Shown here piece by piece: positions 46,301-53,555 of a DNA stretch of 64,000 nucleotides. This stretch comes from Congregibacter variabilis. Lineage in GTDB: Bacteria; Pseudomonadota; Gammaproteobacteria; Pseudomonadales; Halieaceae. The position numbers were made by a program, and so were the translations under genes. Below the pieces are notes generated by a model. That model was given only the letters and a program-made list of their open reading frames with translations. It was not told the origin of the DNA and ran no database searches. The stretch covers positions 1,674,001 through 1,738,000 of the forward strand of contig NZ_CP136864.1 of assembly GCF_045689235.1 (NCBI RefSeq), in the 5' to 3' direction. How positions within the stretch are numbered: position 1 is the first letter of the stretch; every line of letters starts with the position of its first letter.

Positions 46301-49300
46301 TTCGAAGCTGGCAGGCCCGTTGTAATCCGCCGTCGGGGTGAATGTGACTGTGCCGTCACCGTTAAGGACTACGGTGCCATTGATCGCTGTGCCCACGCTG
46401 GTGATGCTTAAATCATCGCCATCGGGATCGCTATCGTTGCCGAGCAGATCGACAGGATTAAAGATGACCGCCACGTCCTCGTCGGTGGAACCGCTATCGT
46501 CGTTCGCCGTCGGGCCCGGGTTGGTCACGGTCCAGTCGAAGCTCTGACTGACGGAGGGATTGACGCCATCAGTCGCGGTGACCATCACGTTGTAAACGCC
46601 GGCGGTGCCATCCTGAGATGCACTGTTATCGATAGTGCCGCTTATGATGCCCGTCGCTGAATCGATCGTCAGGCCTGCAGGCAGTCCGGTAGCGCTGTAC
46701 GTGAGCGTACTGTCCACATCGTTGAAGGCGACCGAGGTGTCGACTGACGCAACGTCATCCGCATCATCATTCGCCTGGTTGCCCAGCGGCGCGATAACGA
46801 CCGGCGGGTCGTTCACGGCGTTGACTGTCAGATTAACGGTAGCCGTGGATTCGCCGCCTTCACCATCGCTGATGGTGTACTCGAAGCTCGCTGGGCCGCT
46901 GTAATCCGCGGTCGGGGTGAACGTGACCGTGCCATCACTGTTGAGATCGACCGTACCGTTAGTGGGCGAACCTACGCTGGTGATGCTTAAATCATCACCA
47001 TCGGGATCGCTATCGTTGCCGAGCAGATCGACAGGATTAAAGATGACCGCCACGTCCTCGTCGGTGGAACCGCTATCGTCGTTCGCCGTCGGGCCCGGGT
47101 TGGTTACCGTCCAATCAAAGCTCTGACTGACGGAGGGATTCACGCCATCAGTCGCGGTGACCACGACGTTGTAAACGCCGGCGGTGCCATCCTGAGACGC
47201 ACTATTATCGATAGTGCCGGAGATAACCCCGGTGGCAGGATCGATGCTCAGACCTAAAGGTAAGCCAGACGCGCTGTAAGTGAGCGTGCTGTCCACATCG
47301 TTGAACGCGACCGAGGTGTCGACCGACGCAACGTCGTCCGCATCATCATTCGCCTGGTTGCCCAGCGGCGCGATAACCACCGGAGGATCGTTCACAGCGT
47401 TGACTGTCAAATTCACTGTCGCCGTGGATTCGCCACCCTCACCATCGCTGATGGTGTATTCGAAGCTCGCGGGGCCGTTGTAATCCGCCGTCGGGGTGAA
47501 CGTGACCGTGCCATCACTGTTGAGATCGACCGTACCGTTAGTGGGCGAACCTACGCTGGTAATGCTTAAATCATCACCATCGGGATCGCTGTCGTTGCCG
47601 AGCAGATCGACAGGATTAAAGGTCACGGCCACATCTTCGTCGGTGGAACCGGTATCGTCGTTCGCCGTCGGGCCAGGGTTGGTTACGGTCCAGTCGAAGC
47701 TCTGATTGACGGAGGGATTCACGCCATCGGTGGCGGTGACTGTGACGTTGTAAACGCCGGCGGTGCCATCCTGAGATGCACTGTTATCGATAGTGCCGGA
47801 GATAATCCCGGTGGCAGGATCGATGCTCAGACCTAAAGGTAAGCCAGACGCGCTGTACGTGAGCGTGCTGTCCACATCGTTGAAGGCCGTGGAAGCGTCA
47901 ACTGGCGTAATCGCATCCGCATCATCGTTTGCCTGGTTGCCCAGCGGCGCGATAACGACCGGGGGATCATTCACAGCGTTGACGGTCAGATTAACGGTCG
48001 CGGTGGATTCGCCACCCTCGCCATCGCTGATGGTGTACTCGAAGCTCGCTGGGCCGCTGTAATCCGCGGTCGGGGTGAACGTGACCGTGCCATCACTGTT
48101 GAGATCGACCGTACCGTTAGTGGGCGAACCTACGCTGGTAATGCTTAAATCATCACCATCGGGATCCGAGTCGTTACCCAACAGATCCGACGGAGTGAAT
48201 ATTGCTGCAACATCTTCGTCGGTCGACCCGGTATCGTCATTTGCCGTCGGGCCAGGGTTGGTGACCGTCCAGTCGAAGCTCTGACTGACGGAGGGATTCA
48301 CGCCATCAGTCGCGGTCACAACCACGTTATAAACGCCGCCGCCAAGCTGGGACGCACTGTTATCGATCGTGCCGGAGATAACCCCGGTGGCAGGATCGAT
48401 GCTCAGACCTGCAGGTAAGCCAGACGCGCTGTAAGTGAGCGTGCTGTCCACATCGTTGAACGCGACCGAGGTGTCGACCGACGCAACGTCATCCGCATCA
48501 TCATTCGCCTGGTTGCCCAGCGGCGCAATCACCACCGGCGGATCATTAACCGCATCGACGGTCAGGTTCACGGTAGCCGTGGATTCTCCGCCCTCACCAT
48601 CGCTGATGGTGTATTCGAAGCTCGCGGGGCCGTTGTAATCCGCCGTCGGGGTGAACGTGACCGTGCCATCACTGTTGAGATCGACCGTACCGTTAGTGGG
48701 CGAACCTACGCTGGTAATGCTTAAATCATCACCATCGGGATCGCTGTCGTTGCCGAGCAGATCGACAGGATTAAAGGTCACGGCCACATCTTCGTCGGTG
48801 GAACCGGTATCGTCGTTCGCCGTCGGGCCAGGGTTGGTTACGGTCCAGTCGAAGCTCTGATTGACGGAGGGATTCACGCCATCGGTGGCGGTGACCACGA
48901 CGCTGTAAACGCCAGCGGTGCCATCCTGAGATGCACTGTTATCGATAGTGCCGGAGATTACGCCGGTGGCAGGATCGATGCTCAGACCTAAAGGTAAGCC
49001 AGACGCGCTGTACGTGAGCGTGCTGTCCACATCGTTGAAGGCCGTGGAGGCGTCAACTGGCGTAATCGCATCCGCATCATCATTCGCCTGGTTGCCCAGC
49101 GGCGCGATAACGACCGGGGGATCATTCACAGCGTTGACGGTCAGATTAACGGTCGCGGTGGATTCTCCGCCTTCACCATCGCTGATGGTGTATTCAAAAC
49201 TGGCGGGGCCGTTGTAGTCGGCATTCGGCGTAAAGGTGACGGTGCCGTCACCGTTAAGGACTACGGTGCCATTGGTCGCTGTACCTACGCTGGTAATGCC

Positions 49301-51460
49301 TAAATCATCACCATCGGGATCGCTGTCGTTGCCGAGCAGATCCGCAGGACTAAAGATGACCGCCACGTCCTCGTCGGTCGAACCTGTATCGTCATTTGCC
49401 GTCGGGCCCGGGTTGGTTACCGTCCAGTCGAAGCTCTCGCTGACCGGCGTGTTAACGCCATCAGTCGCGGTGACCACGACGTTGTAAACGCCGGCGGTGC
49501 CATCCTGAGATGCACTGTTATCGATAGTGCCGAAGATTACGCCGGTGGCAGGATCAATGCTCAGACCTGCAGGTAAGCCAGACGCGCTGTACGTGAGCGT
49601 GCTGTCCACATCAGAGAAGTTAGACCCAACATCTACCGACACCACCTCTGCATCCTCGCTGGACACAGGACTCAGGCCCACCGATACGGGAGGGTCGTTA
49701 TCTGGCGTGACCGTTAAATTAACCGTGGCCGTATCACTACCGCCCTCACCATCACTGATGGTGTAGGTGAAGCTATCCGGGCCGTTGTAATTCGCGTTGG
49801 GCGTGTACTTCAGCGTCCCATCGCCGTTATCGGTAACCGTGCCATTCGTTGGTTGAGTGAAGCTCACGATGCTCAAAGTGTCGCCGTCGACATCGGTATC
49901 GTTCGCAAGTACCGAGATATCAAGGGCGGTGTCCTCTGCAGCGCCCTGAGTATCGTCCACTGCATCAGGACCGGGATTACTCACGGTCCAGTCAAAGCTC
50001 TCGCTGACGGATGGATTCACACCATCAGTCGCGGTGACTGTGACGCTGTAAACGCCGCCGCCAAGCTGGGACGCACTGTTATCGATAGTGCCGCTGATCA
50101 CGCCGGTGGCAGGATCGATACTCAATCCAGCAGGCAAACCGGTAGCGCTGTAGGTCAGTGTGCTGTCCACGTCGGTAAAGTTGCCGCTCACATCCACAGA
50201 CACGGCGTCTGCGTCTTCGCTTGACTGCGCCTCTAGATCCACTGACACGGGCGAGTCATCAACAGGATCGATGGTGAGATTTACCGTTGCCACGTTGGAG
50301 ACCGCACCATCATTGTCGGTAACCGTGTAAGTAAAGCTGTCGGCGCCCGCGTAATCTGCGTTGGGGGTATAGGTCACTGTGCCATTGGCATTGACGGTAA
50401 CGGTGCCGTTGACGGGACCGCCGACAATGCTGACGCTGCCGGGAATCAGGCTGCCATCACTGTCGCTATCGTTGCCCAGCACATTAATAGTAATGGGCGT
50501 GTCTTCAGAGAGCGTTTGACTGTCGTTACCCGCGACAGGGCCGACGTTTACGGGCGGTGCAGGCGGGGCAAGAGGAGGTGTGACCGGCGGCGTAGTCGGA
50601 ACCTCCTCGGCAACGTTGATAGTCACCACAGTGGTATCTGTATTACCGTTCTCGTCCGTTATCGTATATTCAAAGCTGTCCTCACCACTGAATCCATCAT
50701 TGGGCTCATAAATAAAGCTACCATCAGGATTGAGCACAACGGTGCCATTGGCCGGCTCCGTATTACCAACAACCGACAACGCCTCGGACTCGGGATCACT
50801 ATCGTTATCCAGAACATTGCCGATTACTGCACTGGCAAACTCCCCAGAATAAGTATCAGGCTCGGCCACTGGCGCAAGGTTCACTGGCGGCGGTGGAGGT
50901 GGCGGCAAGACAACAGGTGGCGCGGGCGGCGCGCCGCCAGGATCTACGCCACCGTCACCCCCTGACGAATCATCCAGCAATAGCTGCAGGTCATTGTCGA
51001 TGGCAGGCTCGTCCGGGTTGATGCGATCTGCATCAGTCCCCGCATCCAGCGTCGCGAATTCCGGTAGATCAAAACCAATACGGCCCAAACGAACAAAGGA
51101 GCTACCCTCATCCTGACCCGGGCCACCAGCAGCCGGGGCATCAAGGTTATCTAACAGGTCACCGCCGTTTTCCAGCGTCTCGACAATCGTGGCAATGGTG
51201 TCATCGATCACAGAAGCATCTGCCGCCGTGTCCCGCGTCTCGGCCAATAACTCGCCGGTGACCAGCAGCTCACGACCGCCGGGCATCACAATAGAGGGCG
51301 CATCTGCGACCGCGACTTCAAGAACGGCGCCTGGCTCGGTGACCAGTACTTCTCCCTGAAAAATAGCATCGCCAATCTGCAGCTGCCGCTGGCTGCCGTC
51401 TTCCGCGCGAGCGAAGGCAGTACCCTGGAGCTTTTCTACTGTGCCGATTTGCTGGGCCAT
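43337..51460 (-). CDS. Giant LapA-like repeat adhesin with retention module
   Basis: This is a 2707-residue type I-secreted surface adhesin. Residues 1-105 form the LapA-type retention module (opening QIGTVEKLQGTAFARAEDG), which lodges in the outer-membrane channel. The LapG cleavage motif PAAG is at 109-112. A Pro-rich linker and cadherin-like units follow to about 400, then eight units of about 193 residues (He_PIG-like plus cadherin-like) to about 1937. Next are two 115-residue units and a unique C-terminal region. EF-hand-like calcium motifs near the end (DANQSGTVDE, DTNQNSQLDPGDE, DADSDGVTDEGE) replace classical RTX nonapeptides. It is very acidic, and AGGA precedes the ATG by about 10 bases. 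Confidence 0.93.
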   Translation of the reverse strand: MAQQIGTVEKLQGTAFARAEDGSQRQLQIGDAIFQGEVLVTEPGAVLEVAVADAPSIVMPGGRELLVTGELLAETRDTAADASVIDDTIATIVETLENGGDLLDNLDAPAAGGPGQDEGSSFVRLGRIGFDLPEFATLDAGTDADRINPDEPAIDNDLQLLLDDSSGGDGGVDPGGAPPAPPVVLPPPPPPPVNLAPVAEPDTYSGEFASAVIGNVLDNDSDPESEALSVVGNTEPANGTVVLNPDGSFIYEPNDGFSGEDSFEYTITDENGNTDTTVVTINVAEEVPTTPPVTPPLAPPAPPVNVGPVAGNDSQTLSEDTPITINVLGNDSDSDGSLIPGSVSIVGGPVNGTVTVNANGTVTYTPNADYAGADSFTYTVTDNDGAVSNVATVNLTIDPVDDSPVSVDLEAQSSEDADAVSVDVSGNFTDVDSTLTYSATGLPAGLSIDPATGVISGTIDNSASQLGGGVYSVTVTATDGVNPSVSESFDWTVSNPGPDAVDDTQGAAEDTALDISVLANDTDVDGDTLSIVSFTQPTNGTVTDNGDGTLKYTPNANYNGPDSFTYTISDGEGGSDTATVNLTVTPDNDPPVSVGLSPVSSEDAEVVSVDVGSNFSDVDSTLTYSASGLPAGLSIDPATGVIFGTIDNSASQDGTAGVYNVVVTATDGVNTPVSESFDWTVTNPGPTANDDTGSTDEDVAVIFSPADLLGNDSDPDGDDLGITSVGTATNGTVVLNGDGTVTFTPNADYNGPASFEYTISDGEGGESTATVNLTVNAVNDPPVVIAPLGNQANDDADAITPVDASTAFNDVDSTLTYSASGLPLGLSIDPATGVISGTIDNSASQDGTAGVYSVVVTATDGVNPSVNQSFDWTVTNPGPTANDDTGSTDEDVAVTFNPVDLLGNDSDPDGDDLSITSVGSPTNGTVDLNSDGTVTFTPTADYNGPASFEYTISDGEGGESTATVNLTVDAVNDPPVVIAPLGNQANDDADDVASVDTSVAFNDVDSTLTYSASGLPAGLSIDPATGVISGTIDNSASQLGGGVYNVVVTATDGVNPSVSQSFDWTVTNPGPTANDDTGSTDEDVAAIFTPSDLLGNDSDPDGDDLSITSVGSPTNGTVDLNSDGTVTFTPTADYSGPASFEYTISDGEGGESTATVNLTVNAVNDPPVVIAPLGNQANDDADAITPVDASTAFNDVDSTLTYSASGLPLGLSIDPATGIISGTIDNSASQDGTAGVYNVTVTATDGVNPSVNQSFDWTVTNPGPTANDDTGSTDEDVAVTFNPVDLLGNDSDPDGDDLSITSVGSPTNGTVDLNSDGTVTFTPTADYNGPASFEYTISDGEGGESTATVNLTVNAVNDPPVVIAPLGNQANDDADDVASVDTSVAFNDVDSTLTYSASGLPLGLSIDPATGVISGTIDNSASQDGTAGVYNVVVTATDGVNPSVSQSFDWTVTNPGPTANDDSGSTDEDVAVIFNPVDLLGNDSDPDGDDLSITSVGSPTNGTVDLNSDGTVTFTPTADYSGPASFEYTISDGEGGESTATVNLTVNAVNDPPVVIAPLGNQANDDADDVASVDTSVAFNDVDSTLTYSATGLPAGLTIDSATGIISGTIDNSASQDGTAGVYNVMVTATDGVNPSVSQSFDWTVTNPGPTANDDSGSTDEDVAVIFNPVDLLGNDSDPDGDDLSITSVGTAINGTVVLNGDGTVTFTPTADYNGPASFEYTIIDGEGGESTATVNLTVNAVNDPPVVIAPLGNQANDDADAVASVDTSVAFNDVDSTLTYSATGLPAGLSIDPATGVISGTIDNSASQLGGGVYNVTVTATDGVNPSVNQSFDWTVTNPGPTATDDTGSTDEDVAVTFNPVDLLGNDSDPDGDDLSIASVGTAINGTVVLNGDGTVTFTPTADYNGPASFEYTISDGEGGESTATVNLTVNAVNDPPESDAKTLTVAEDTSANAVPTLTGSDSDGTVESFVITGLPANGTLLLNGVAVTTVGQTISVAEAGNLTYTPNPDYFGDDSFSYASVDDDGTQDATPATVAITVTDVAEPPAPNVAPDSDAKTLTVAEDTSANAVPTLTGSDSDGTVESFVITGLPANGTLLLNGVAVTTVGQTISVAEAGNLTYTPNPDYFGDDSFSYASVDDDGAQDATPASVAITVTDVAEPDTTPTADSLTALAALADGPGRDGTLTNPQVEVFFDVDGIVDGTGLESTPTLGGVDNETQLDDLVFTLRSTPIDGTLYLDANGDGSYTQAQAGDTFDSGSSLYWAKPAEQVVQDLSTDASGVTVSGFNGRNAQITQSSSGLGVDSAGNTQQQAPEQLGYRNGSSETMVLNLGGPVTEATVRIERLFPNEGEAGRVEALDANGSVIGSWTFYGRANATLGGVPVDFNIGGSGGSFTLSDVGQPFYALRFTATPYVDGVTQGTGKNADSSDYLVKSVAYAPISFTNAQFTYDVTDEQGNVSDPATVIIEQSSAPIALDLDDDGVEYLSRDAGVIFTDQVTGESVNTAWVAPDDGLLVIDANQSGTVDETREYVFTEWSENAETDMEAVAEVFDTNQNSQLDPGDEAWSQFAVWQDADSDGVTDEGELRSLDDLGVESIDLSYTEDSASGIAADGDVAIHGRSNVTWTDGSVTTAEDASFAIDIADVLVDHGTIDIPVLAQEAGDVVIEANDTAAPASASGDAAQDIAAMEIDLLLNMTTDEKPESGSVD
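44980..45650 (-). repeat. Two tandem 345-base repeats in the adhesin gene
   Basis: Two nearly identical 345-base units (about 45305-45650 and 44980-45305) each encode about 115 residues beginning SDAKTLTVAEDTSANAVP and holding ITGLPANGTLLLNGVAV. They form cadherin-like domains after the long repeat block. Their near-identity suggests a recent duplication or gene conversion. Confidence 0.88.
45650..50250 (-). repeat. Eight tandem repeats of about 579 bases in the adhesin gene
   Basis: Unit boundaries recur near 45650, 46228, 46807, 47386, 47965, 48541, 49120, 49692 and 50250. Each unit encodes an Ig-like putative He_PIG part (LTYSASGLPxGLSIDPATG) and a cadherin-like part (NDSDPDGDDLSITSVG through STATVNLTV). 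The inner units are nearly identical; the two closest to the N-terminus are more diverged, as expected if inner units are renewed by unequal exchange. Confidence 0.92.
51125..51136 (-). other. Predicted LapG cleavage motif PAAG in the adhesin
   Basis: Codons 109-112 encode Pro-Ala-Ala-Gly. LapA-type adhesins are cut between the two Ala residues of a TAAG/PAAG-like motif at about residue 108. The position and the surrounding short linker match. This ties the adhesin to the lapG/lapD pair 8 kb away. Confidence 0.8.
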
Positions 51461-51600
51461 AACGCATCAATCCTAAAAAGACTATTTCAATCCCTTTATG
51501 ATCGCCGCTGAGAAGGCCTGTCGATATGTACTAAAGGGCAGTTCTGGCCGCAAACGGTGACCCAGTTCACGAAAGCGGAAGCTTGCGCAGGGTAGAAGAT

Positions 51601-52212
51601 CTAGTGAATAGGCAGGCGATTCACATAAAGCGCCAGCTGAACGCGATCCCGCAGGCCCAGCTTGTCAAAGATAGAGGTGAGATTAGCCTTTACCGTGCGC
51701 TCGCTGACGCCAAGCGCTTCGGCGAGTTCCCGGTTGTTGTAACCGCGCCCAACAAGCAATGCGACCTCCTCTTCTCTAGGAGTCAATTCGTCAAAGTGTC
51801 TCGGCGAACGTTCGCTGGACTGAGCATCTATACGCTTACCCAGATCCGAAATGCGCTGCAGCAGCTCTCGCGGCATCCACAAGCCACCGGCCAACACGAC
51901 CTCGGCAACCTCCTGAAGCTGCTCGGGCACCGCCTCTGCGTGGCAGTAACCACGAACGCCAAGAGACAAGAGCGCAAACGCTTCGCTCTCGCTGGGCATG
52001 GAGCTTAATGCAACCAGCAAGACGCCCTGGGTAATCAGCCGCTCTATCGCCGCGCGGTTGTCTGGCAGCGGCAAAGTATCCAAATCCACAAAACAGAGTG
52101 AGAGCTCTACAGCCTCATCAATGTCTAAGCTCGAGCTGAGCGGCAGATCCGGGAACGCAGCCCGCCAGCGCGCTCGGGCGGATCCTGTAGATGTAACAAA
52201 CAGTGGCTTCAT
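51601..52212 (-). CDS. LuxR-type response regulator of the adhesin locus
   Basis: The 203-residue protein has a receiver-like N-terminal domain and a LuxR/GerE helix-turn-helix at about residues 142-198 (LTPREEEVALLVGRGYNNRELA, then GVSERTVKANL). The receiver part is diverged: the usual acidic pocket is not clear, although an Asp occurs in FVDLDTLPLP. No sensor kinase lies nearby. It overlaps the HlyD gene by one base (TAATG), so it is made with the transporter, and it ends 141 bases from the adhesin start, which makes that promoter its likely target. Confidence 0.87.
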   Translation of the reverse strand: MKPLFVTSTGSARARWRAAFPDLPLSSSLDIDEAVELSLCFVDLDTLPLPDNRAAIERLITQGVLLVALSSMPSESEAFALLSLGVRGYCHAEAVPEQLQEVAEVVLAGGLWMPRELLQRISDLGKRIDAQSSERSPRHFDELTPREEEVALLVGRGYNNRELAEALGVSERTVKANLTSIFDKLGLRDRVQLALYVNRLPIH

Positions 52213-53555
52213 TAACGCTCTGACAGTGCCCGTTGCTGTGCGCGGAGCACAGGCTTCATTAGATAAGCCAACACGGTCTTTTTGCCGGTAATTACGTCCA
52301 CCTCAACGGTCATACCGGGAATAATCGGGCTATCTGGCCCAAAGTCGGATTGCTCGGTGCGCACCAGCACCTCGTAAAAGGCATTGCCATCTTCATCCAA
52401 CACGGTATCTGCTGCAATCTGCTCCACGTGCCCTTCCAGGCCGCCGTAAACCACAAAATCATAGGCGGTGACTTTGACGTTGGCGCGCTGACCTGCGGCG
52501 ATAAACGCAATGTCCTGAGGCCGCACGCGCACCTCTAATAACAAAGTGTCATCGGCGGGAATCAGCTCCACAATGTCTCTGCCGGGCAATACAACCCCAC
52601 CAACTGTATTGAAGTACAGCTGGTTGATGATGCCGCTCACCGGCGCCGTGAGATTGGTCTGACTTACCCGGTCGGACAAACCTGCCGCCGCTTCGGTCAG
52701 GGCCTTGATACGCGTGAGAGTGTCGGTAAGCTGCTCTCTTGCCTCGTTAGAAAACTCCAACTGCACGGCATTCACTCGACCGCGCGCCTCGGCAATGGCA
52801 GCGCTCACACGTTTGATTTGCGCCTGGGTTTGCGCCAGTTCACCAGCGGCACGGTTTACTTCTCGCTGCAGGCGCAAGATCTCTACCTGAGACACCGCTC
52901 CGGAAGCCACCATGGGCTCGGTGACGGTGAGCTCCTGCTGCGCAAGACGCTGCTCTGTGGCGAGCTGTGATTCGCGGGCCTTGAGTTCCGAGAGTTCTTC
53001 GCTGCGCTGTTCCAGCTGCTGGCGAGCAATCTCCTGCTCTACTCTCAGAGCCGTCACCGATGACTCATAAAGCTCGCGCTCCTGCTCCGAAACGTCCGGT
53101 AATGCCGTGAACATTTGCGCCGTGGGCACAAACTCGGCGTTATCGACCATGGCGCGAAGCCGGGCGGCCTTAATGCTCAATCCCTCAAGCTCGACGCGAT
53201 TTTCGCCAAGGGTCGCCTGAGAGCGGGTCTGATCCAAACGTAAAAGCAAATCACCAGCTTCAACCGTATCGCCCTCACGAATGAGGATCTCGCGAATCAC
53301 ACCGCCGTCTTGGGAGCCCACCACCTGCACCTGCTGAGAAGGAATCACCTTGCCCTGCCCTCGAGTGACAGTATCGATCTCGGCAAAGCTTGCCCAAATG
53401 ATCAAAAGCAGCACAACAAGGGCAATACCGTAGAGCATGCCCCGGGCTCGAAGCGGTTCCTGCTCGATCGCCGCGCGATCCGCCAAATCACTCCAGCCCG
53501 CATTGACCTTGGGGTTGCTGGATCGCACTACCGGCGTTTGCGGCAAGTCGCTCAT
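52212..53555 (-). CDS. HlyD-family periplasmic adaptor of the type I secretion system
   Basis: This is the membrane-fusion subunit (LapC role) linking the ABC protein to the TolC-like channel. The 447-residue protein has a cytoplasmic N-terminus, one membrane helix at about 40-60 (GIALVVLLLIIWASFAEID) and the lipoyl/barrel-sandwich motif QGKVIPSQQVQVVGSQDGG. A long coiled-coil hairpin at about 150-290 and the conserved C-terminal GMTVEVDVITGKKTVLAYL follow. It overlaps the ABC gene by 4 bases. Confidence 0.95.
   Translation of the reverse strand: MSDLPQTPVVRSSNPKVNAGWSDLADRAAIEQEPLRARGMLYGIALVVLLLIIWASFAEIDTVTRGQGKVIPSQQVQVVGSQDGGVIREILIREGDTVEAGDLLLRLDQTRSQATLGENRVELEGLSIKAARLRAMVDNAEFVPTAQMFTALPDVSEQERELYESSVTALRVEQEIARQQLEQRSEELSELKARESQLATEQRLAQQELTVTEPMVASGAVSQVEILRLQREVNRAAGELAQTQAQIKRVSAAIAEARGRVNAVQLEFSNEAREQLTDTLTRIKALTEAAAGLSDRVSQTNLTAPVSGIINQLYFNTVGGVVLPGRDIVELIPADDTLLLEVRVRPQDIAFIAAGQRANVKVTAYDFVVYGGLEGHVEQIAADTVLDEDGNAFYEVLVRTEQSDFGPDSPIIPGMTVEVDVITGKKTVLAYLMKPVLRAQQRALSER

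Noticed and set aside
45174..49766. A ladder of plus-strand open frames of 67-89 codons (for example 45762-45971, 46338-46547, 48651-48860)
   Set aside because: They are the antisense of the repeated adhesin units and recur with the same 576-579 base period. They have no ribosome-binding sites and mirror the repeat pattern only.
45650..50250. Regular direct repeats that might suggest a CRISPR-like array
   Set aside because: The period is about 579 bases and fully coding in the adhesin frame; there are no short repeats with unique spacers.
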